A stretch of DNA of 64,000 nucleotides. Origin: Terfezia claveryi. Taxonomy: Eukaryota > Ascomycota > Pezizomycetes > Pezizales > Pezizaceae. Positions 58,088 through 64,000 of this stretch are shown here, piece by piece. The position numbers and the translations under genes were made by a program. The notes beneath the pieces were generated by a model that was not told the DNA's origin, made no database searches, and saw only the letters and a list, made by a program, of their open reading frames with translations. Position 1 is the stretch's first letter; the number at the start of each line of letters is the position of its first letter. Location: NCBI GenBank assembly GCA_015179025.1, contig WHUX01000211.1:27173-91172 (forward strand). The letters run 5' to 3'.

Positions 58088-58317
58088 AGGCACCAGTTGC
58101 ACCCCGTCCCTCGCCATGAAACAAATATTATTGTACCGGCGATTTATATTCCCTGTACCTCATGTACTTCTTCTGCCAAGCCCAATTGGATGGTGGTACA
58201 TACCTACTGTACCAGGGCGAAGTACGGTAACTCGGAAGGAAATTAATGAAATCCAACGTTAACTGAAAAACCAGGAGAAAGATTCAGTGACCGTGAACAT
58301 TTAACCATGTTAGAGCG

Positions 58318-58344
58318 TAGACTGGTTGCACTACCCCTCGCCAA
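58318..58344 (-). mobile_element. Ultra-short inserted element, 27 nt
   Basis: TAGACTGGTTGCACTACCCC followed by TCGCCAA is bounded by exact 9-bp copies of GTTAGAGCG at 58309-58317 and 58345-58353. Confidence 0.9.
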
Positions 58345-58816
58345 GTTAGAGCGGTACTGGTCATGGTGACCTCACAGAATTGAAGCCTCAATGCATTGGT
58401 AGTAACTCTATTGATAGAAATCGTGGAGCTACAGGGGCTGTGAGGGGCCGCGACCACCTCGGAACGTGCTCCGAGCCTTTATTAATACGGGTTCTTGCAC
58501 GGTTGGGGTCCTTTACAATGCTACCGTGTCATCCCGATCCTGTCCGTTCCTTTACCAAGCGTATATCAGGTCGATGCATGCCCTTGATATGCACTGTGGT
58601 TCATTAGTTAATATGGGCGCCCATAGTAAACTTAATTAAAAGTTTCAACTTTAGTCCAAGTTTAGGTCTAAGTCGCGAGTTTTTGGCCAAGTTAGACCTG
58701 CTGAGGCTTAGCCGTGAAACCTTTGAACCGAAGTGAGACTTTTCAAGCAAGTTGAGACCTTCAAAAAGGCTATGGAGAATAGTTTGAGACTTTGGGGAGG
58801 CCTTAGCTACATTGTG

Positions 58817-58915
58817 AGACCCTATTAAGGTTTCCTTCTCTACAGAGACCCTCTTAAGGTTTCCTTCTCTGCAGAGACCCTATTAAGGTATCATTTTCTG
58901 TAGAGATCAAAGCGA
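58817..58915. repeat. ~34-bp tandem repeat, three units
   Basis: AGACCCTATTAAGGTTTCC and TTCTCTACAG-like blocks recur three times with point changes. Its place beside the Tnp2-type transposase relic suggests subterminal transposon repeats. Confidence 0.7.
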
Positions 58916-59053
58916 GGTCTCCTACCGCCTCTACTGGTATCATTATGAAAGGTTGTTTATTCATTTTAAGAGAAACTAGTATTCAATATATTTTATTGAC
59001 GACTCATATGCATTAGTATTTAGGTACATAAGCGACAAAAAAAAGGCAAAATA

Positions 59054-62000
59054 TTAAGGAAGTAACGCAGTTTCAAGCGCTATAAAAAATTTGTCTTGAT
59101 CTCTAGACACAATACCTAACAATTCCTGAATATATTCTATTAGGACATAGGTATGACTCCCACTAGTAGTGATCCGGTGAATACCTCCGGGAATTAATAC
59201 TGTCAGATACTCCTTGATATACACAAGTCCATAGACTTTCCCTGTGAAAGGGACACTGACCAACCGAACAAGCCATCCAAAACGTAATTGAACCCTATAT
59301 TCATTTGAATCAATGGTCCGGCCTACTGAGGATATTCTTCCAGCAGGTGATTAATCTTATAACATATGTAGGATGCATCCCGAGTAGCTTGGTTGGTCGA
59401 ATGTATAGATATAGGTTGAATAACGTATAAATAATCCTGAGCAATGCATGATGCCTATGATAATACGTGCCTTTTTAACTTGCGGACATTGACATTAATA
59501 TACGGCCCTATATCTCCCTGAGGAGGCGGTGAAGTAGTGTCTGAGTCGGAGCAGTCGACAGATATGGGGTATTGAGAGAAGTACTATTTGAGTTTAATAA
59601 ACTCCCTAGTTGGGAGATTTAGGCGTCTCGAAGGCCTATTCAGTCCAGGGACAGCCTCATCAGCTTGCTTGCGTCTATGCTTCTTCTTCTGTATTGTTAA
59701 TTGCTTCAAACAGATTGACCACAAAGTAGAATCTGGTTCATCTCCATTATCTTGATCCCAATCGACTACCAATGCATATGACTCTGTAATTCCTCATTCA
59801 AAATAGAAAGAGACATATTGCGATTGGCTTGAACTTTACTTTTTGCCTGATAATTTATCAGTACCAGCCAATATTAGATCTATTTATTATTATCTGGGAA
59901 TATGATACCTTTTGAGCAATAGTTCCACAGAATCTTTCCATAGTCCATTGTGAATAAACGTACATTGGCCCTGCCCAGCGTACGCAATCAGCTACATGGC
60001 ACAGCATGTGGATGGTTGCTCTGGCAGCACCGAGGCGTTCATATGAGAAGCGGTAATATTCTTGCTCATAATGATCAATAAAGTTTCCCAGAGTGTCTAT
60101 TAAGTTATCAGTTAACTGGCCTGTAAATTTGGGGAAGTGCTTACCTTCAATTAGCTGTAGTTGAGTCGGACTAATGGAAGTGCCTGCTAAGATTGTTACT
60201 TACGCTTCCATTAGACGAAAATAAGGCTGATAGAATTTCTCGGGAAGTATGTCCTTATAGTAAATCAAGGAGTAGGAATGACCCCACTGTTTCCATTCGT
60301 GTGCTTTATAATGGTGACAGTTGGAGGTAATTGAATGGATAGGTTCCCAAATTGTGCAGGTATAGAATCTATTGAGGTATCATATCCCTACCAATCTTTT
60401 CCCAAGTGGAAGGAGCAATGCAATAGGGGTCCTCCGTCTGGGCAAACTTCTTAGTAGATTTGACTTTTTTCCCGGAATTCAAGTCGGTAGTGCCTCTTTT
60501 GTCAAAAAACCGGCCTCGATAGTGGTCAAAAAGATTTTTCACTAGGTTTTCATAAAATAGATGCATCGAGTCTAGCGGAAAGCTCCTTGGAAAGTCAATT
60601 GATGAGAGCCTCATCAATTCACAAACTCCTTTGAGACCAATGCTTTCACCATACTCACTATCCAAATTTTCTTATATATGTGCATCCTGCCTCCAGTCCC
60701 CATTCACCCTCTTAAGCAGGCCTTTTCTATGATCAATTTTTGACCATTCATGTTGGTTAGGCAGAGATAGGTGGGTCTTTCGGGGGGTAAATGGACAGTA
60801 GATATGGTTTCTGTACTTGGAAGTTAGCAGAATGCATCTAGGTGAAACTGGGGGAGGACAGGTACTTATAACAACCATGTGCATAACAATATGGGCAGTA
60901 GCGGCTGCCTGATATACCATAGCAGTTGATTATCTTTTCGCGCAGGCATATCAGAACTAACTAGAGTCAAGTAGCCATTAAGTGTGATATCCTGGCCTGT
61001 GCTGGCATCGTATACATTAGGGATCCCTTTTTCAAGTTCCAAAAACTCCTGAACGAGGGCTGGAGGAAAGATTGAAGATTGTAAGGAGCTTTTGGTCAGG
61101 GATAAGTCCAACTGGAAGGAGGTTGTGACGGAGGTGTCTCCTCTCTGGTGGAACATTGAGTGGGACTATCAGCAGAGGCCAAGCTTGGAATAGTTTTCGG
61201 TGTTTGAAGACTGAAAACTATCAGTAGTCAGGAGGTAGGCCTGATCTTGCTTTTTGGTGAATAAGCCTTTGCATTTTAGGCTTTGATGTAGTTCACCATT
61301 CCAGTAATCCTTATACGAATCCTTGTTTCGTTCACCCCATGCTTCGACTTTTGCTCTATAATTGACTAATTCAGCGGCTCTTTTCAGGTCGCTAAATTGG
61401 AGCTTAATTCGTGGGATCAAGGGAATGTAGTCAAAGGTTTTGAATGGGATCTTAGGGTCACCTGCTTTAGAGGTTTTCCATCGTGGTTTGCCGCATTTAG
61501 GATTGGGGCATGCTTCAAGTGCCGAATTGAAATAGCAAAAACAGGAATCGATACAACAATCATATGAAACATGCCTAATTCCAGTTTGGCGCTGTAGTCT
61601 CTTGACTGTTGTCCGGAATGTGTATGGAGCTTTGTCGGGCAAGGAGGCAGCTTTGATGATCCATGTAACAATCAGCTTGCTGATGTATAGTATTACCGCT
61701 GAGTTTAAGGTCGAATAGGGCGATAGATATCAAGTCACTGGTGTTAAGACGTGCTATAAGTATAAGTTAGTACTTGAATTGGCTAATGTAATATGCTTAG
61801 ATTAAAAAAGTACCTTTGATGCTACGATAGTCTAATTCGTCTTCTGTCTCTGATATAACTTCATTTTCGTCCTGAGAAGAGCTGGAAGAACTTAAACTTG
61901 AAGGATTTTCTGAGTCAGAATCATATTAGGGACTAAGTCATGTGTGGAGTTCGCAGTGGTTTTTAGCAATGTGCTAGGTCTCTTCTGTATAGATGGGCCA

Positions 62001-62705
62001 GATCTGGTAGAGCCTGAAGAACCTGATATTTCTGCTGAACTTGAGCTAAAGGAACTGGATCTTGAGGAAGGTGTAGTTTCTTTGTCCCTTGCTACTGGAT
62101 GCATGGTCTCCATTCCATGTGATTCAATGTCAGACACATGGGTTTCTAGAGCAGGGACTTGTTGAACGTTTCTTTCCCATAACCCCCATCGGAGGAGCTA
62201 GAGGATAGCACAGACTGAGGATTGAAATTTTTGACCTGAGACCCCAAAACACGGCTCTTTAATCTCGGTTTTTTGTTCAGTTACATCAATCTCAGAATCT
62301 GAGCTGCAGTCATCGATTGATCTCAGTTTTTTGTTCCGTATATCGAGGTCAGAATCTGAGCTGCTCTCGTGTATTACTGCCGAAGGCTTCTTTTTCTTGG
62401 GATCTTTTGGGAGAAAGGATCTTTTCGGGAGAAGGGATCTTTTCGGGAGTAGTGGTAGGGATTCGGCTTCTCTTCGACACCAGACCCTTTATTATCAGTG
62501 GTAGTATTGAGTAAGGGTTTTTTAGAAGAGATTTGGTCATGTTCTTCTTATATTTCTTGACAATGGATGCGTTTGTTATGGAGCTCCCAAAGTCGAGCAG
62601 ATCACGATGTGAGGCTCTCCCCTAGGGCATGCAATGGCATTCTCGTGTAAAACTTTGATGGGGGTTGGCTTCTCATATGGAACTTTCGGTTTTCGCGAGG
62701 ACATA
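59054..62705 (-). pseudogene. Decayed CACTA/EnSpm-type transposase (Tnp2 family)
   Basis: Reading leftward: a possible start (MSSRKPKVPYEKPTPIKV) near 62705, an acidic Ser-rich N-terminal part (about 62140-61820, SSSQDENEVISETEDELDY), then the best-preserved block 61642-61169 with CYFNSALEACPNPKCGKPRW, FDYIPLIPRIKLQ and DYWNGELHQSLKCKGLF. Next come 61156-60930 (LVQEFLELEKGIPNVYDAST, TLNGYLTLVSSDMPA) and 60665-60369 (SSIDFPRSFPLDSMHLFYEN). These match, in order, the Tnp2-type transposases of fungal CACTA elements. Stops and phase changes between blocks show decay, though some gaps may be introns. Terminal inverted repeats were not located. Confidence 0.72.
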
Positions 62706-62819
62706 GCTAATTAATAGACTGGGTAGGGAAGACAGGAGAGTTGGTAGAGAAGACAAGATACTTGGTAGAGAAGACAGGAGTACAATAGCTGAGAGTAGAA
62801 CCGCTACCTTTATACGATC

Positions 62820-63390
62820 AATCAATAACATCTTAAGGTCTCAGAAAGCTCTCACAAAAGGTTCAGTCAAATCTTTGTGAGAGCTTTCCGAGGCCTTTAA
62901 TATATATATGCTAAAGGCTCTGGCAAAGGTCTCAGTCAAACGTTCGCTCGGATAACTCCACGAACACACATATATATGCTGGAGCCTGCCGCGTGTCTTG
63001 AGACACGGCAGGCCCTTGATTCTTGTGAATATCTAAAAGATATTCATCCTAGGCAGGTATGCAGGTCAATATGCCTATTCGGGGAATTTTTGCGGAAAGG
63101 TCTCGGAAAGCTCTCACAAAGGTCTCGGAAAGCTCTCACAAAAGGTCTTAGTTAAACCTTTGTGAGAGCTTTCCGAGGCCTTTAACATATATATGCTAAA
63201 GGCTCTGGCAAAGGTCTAGTCAAATTTTTCGGATAACTCCATGAACACACATATATATGCTGGAGCCTGCGCGTGTCTTGAGACACGTGGCAGGCCCTTT
63301 CTTGTGAATATCCAAAAGATATTCATCCTGGGCAGGGTATGCAGGTCAATATGCCTATTCGGGAATTTTGCAGAAAGGTCTCGGAAAAGT
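62820..63390. repeat. Two tandem ~285-bp units with internal hairpins
   Basis: GAGCTTTCCGAGGCCTTTAA occurs at about 62881 and 63166, a spacing of 285 bp, and the following 220 bp are about 90% alike. Each unit contains inverted pairs (GAAAGCTCTCACAAA with TTTGTGAGAGCTTTC; GCGTGTCTTGAGACACG). It may be the subterminal region of the neighbouring transposon. Confidence 0.85.
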
Positions 63391-63420
63391 CTCAACATCA
63401 ACTACCACATGACCAGACTA

Positions 63421-63445
63421 CGAGGGGCTTGTGCCAACCAGACTA
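63421..63445 (+). mobile_element. Short-element copy next to GACTA repeats
   Basis: CGAGGGGCTTGTGCCAACCA followed by GACTA matches the shared sequence well. ACCAGACTA occurs at 63412-63420 and again at the insert end, so the boundary is ambiguous. Confidence 0.55.
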
Positions 63446-64000
63446 GACTAGACTACACCTAATCACATCTACGAAGACTAGTAAACCTTCTACTCTTCCA
63501 TGAGACACACGGAAGGTTCGAGGGTTTTAGTTCAACTGTCTTCGGCTACAGAGCAAGCCGAAGATAGGCTTCTTACCTTCTCTTTAGGTATCCGAAGCCT
63601 GAATAGTGTCTTTTTGCAGCCCAGCAGTCCTATACCCTGTCTCGCTATATATTATAGTGTGAACTTCGATGGTTTCGTTATGATGGACAACAAAGGGTGG
63701 GGAAAAAACCCATGACTGACCAGGGCAGTTGAAGGTAGAAGTGTGGATACTAGAAGATGGTCATACTTCAATGGCTAACTAAATGAATTTCCAAGCAAAC
63801 GGTCATAATCTAGGCAAACAAATGGAAGGCTACATGTACATTCAAGTAGGACTAAGATGGCCAAACCGGTTAACTGTCACTCATAAATTTATGAGTACTT
63901 AAGGCACACATCCCCCCCCAACTAACATAATATCACATTAACGCGTCTATAACCAGTGCCATCCGGAAATTTATTCCGCAAATATGTCTGCAAATGCCAA
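63446..64000. other. Gene-free window end
   Basis: No credible gene, RNA or repeat; a short ATG frame at 63500-63715 has no features. Confidence 0.4.

Noticed and set aside
56941..58265. Several 60-108 codon frames on both strands
   Set aside because: Mutually overlapping, poor starts, Arg/Cys/Pro-skewed composition typical of chance frames.

Overview
The window is nuclear DNA of a filamentous ascomycete (Pezizomycotina). Evidence: GT-AG introns of about 46-120 nt, several with CTAAC-like branch sites; a Zn2Cys6/fungal_trans regulator; a fungal rhodopsin-type (Pth11-like) membrane protein; Bfr1; and fungal-type transposons. Gene density is low (about a dozen credible genes in 64 kb), as in repeat-rich genomes such as those of Pezizomycetes. 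I cannot name the species.

Region 1 (1-14 kb) is the gene-dense part: mitochondrial Obg GTPase (2457-4424), a secreted acidic protein with dibasic sites (4839-6582), RNA polymerase subunit Rpb5 on the minus strand (7360-8096), Bfr1 (8782-10488) and an Mss116-type mitochondrial DEAD-box helicase with a repeat-built tail (11061-13929). The two mitochondrial proteins serve ribosome assembly and RNA folding. Region 2 (14-28.5 kb) is accessory DNA: a 5S rRNA-like copy, minisatellites, two related decayed kinase-type Crinkler (CRN) gene copies, a CRN header fragment, a TA-flanked inverted-repeat element, a pogo-type transposase tail, a foldback element and a truncated 5S copy.

Region 3 (29-44.2 kb) has a deaminase-fold gene (28993-31193), a seven-helix rhodopsin-domain protein (33761-35570), a six-exon Zn2Cys6 regulator with polyglutamine (37430-41343) and a single-pass membrane protein (43035-44193). 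Region 4 (44-58 kb) is mostly intergenic, with a small secreted Lys/Pro-rich protein (50111-50617), an aminodeoxychorismate-lyase-like PLP enzyme (51264-52139) and a Ser/Pro-rich gene of unsettled structure (55345-56703). Region 5 (58.6-63.4 kb) is a decayed CACTA/Tnp2-type transposon with nearby repeats.

The most unusual signal is a dispersed ultra-short insertion sequence sharing the core TTGTGCCAACCAGACTA. At least 16 copies of 11-34 nt, in both orientations, are each bounded by a direct duplication of 5-11 bp of flanking DNA. One interrupts an arm of the foldback element, whose other arm preserves the empty site; one sits inside the TIR element; one sits in frame in an exon of the deaminase gene. 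Copies keep the ACCAGACTA end and vary in length at the other end. I know of no named element class this short with such duplications.
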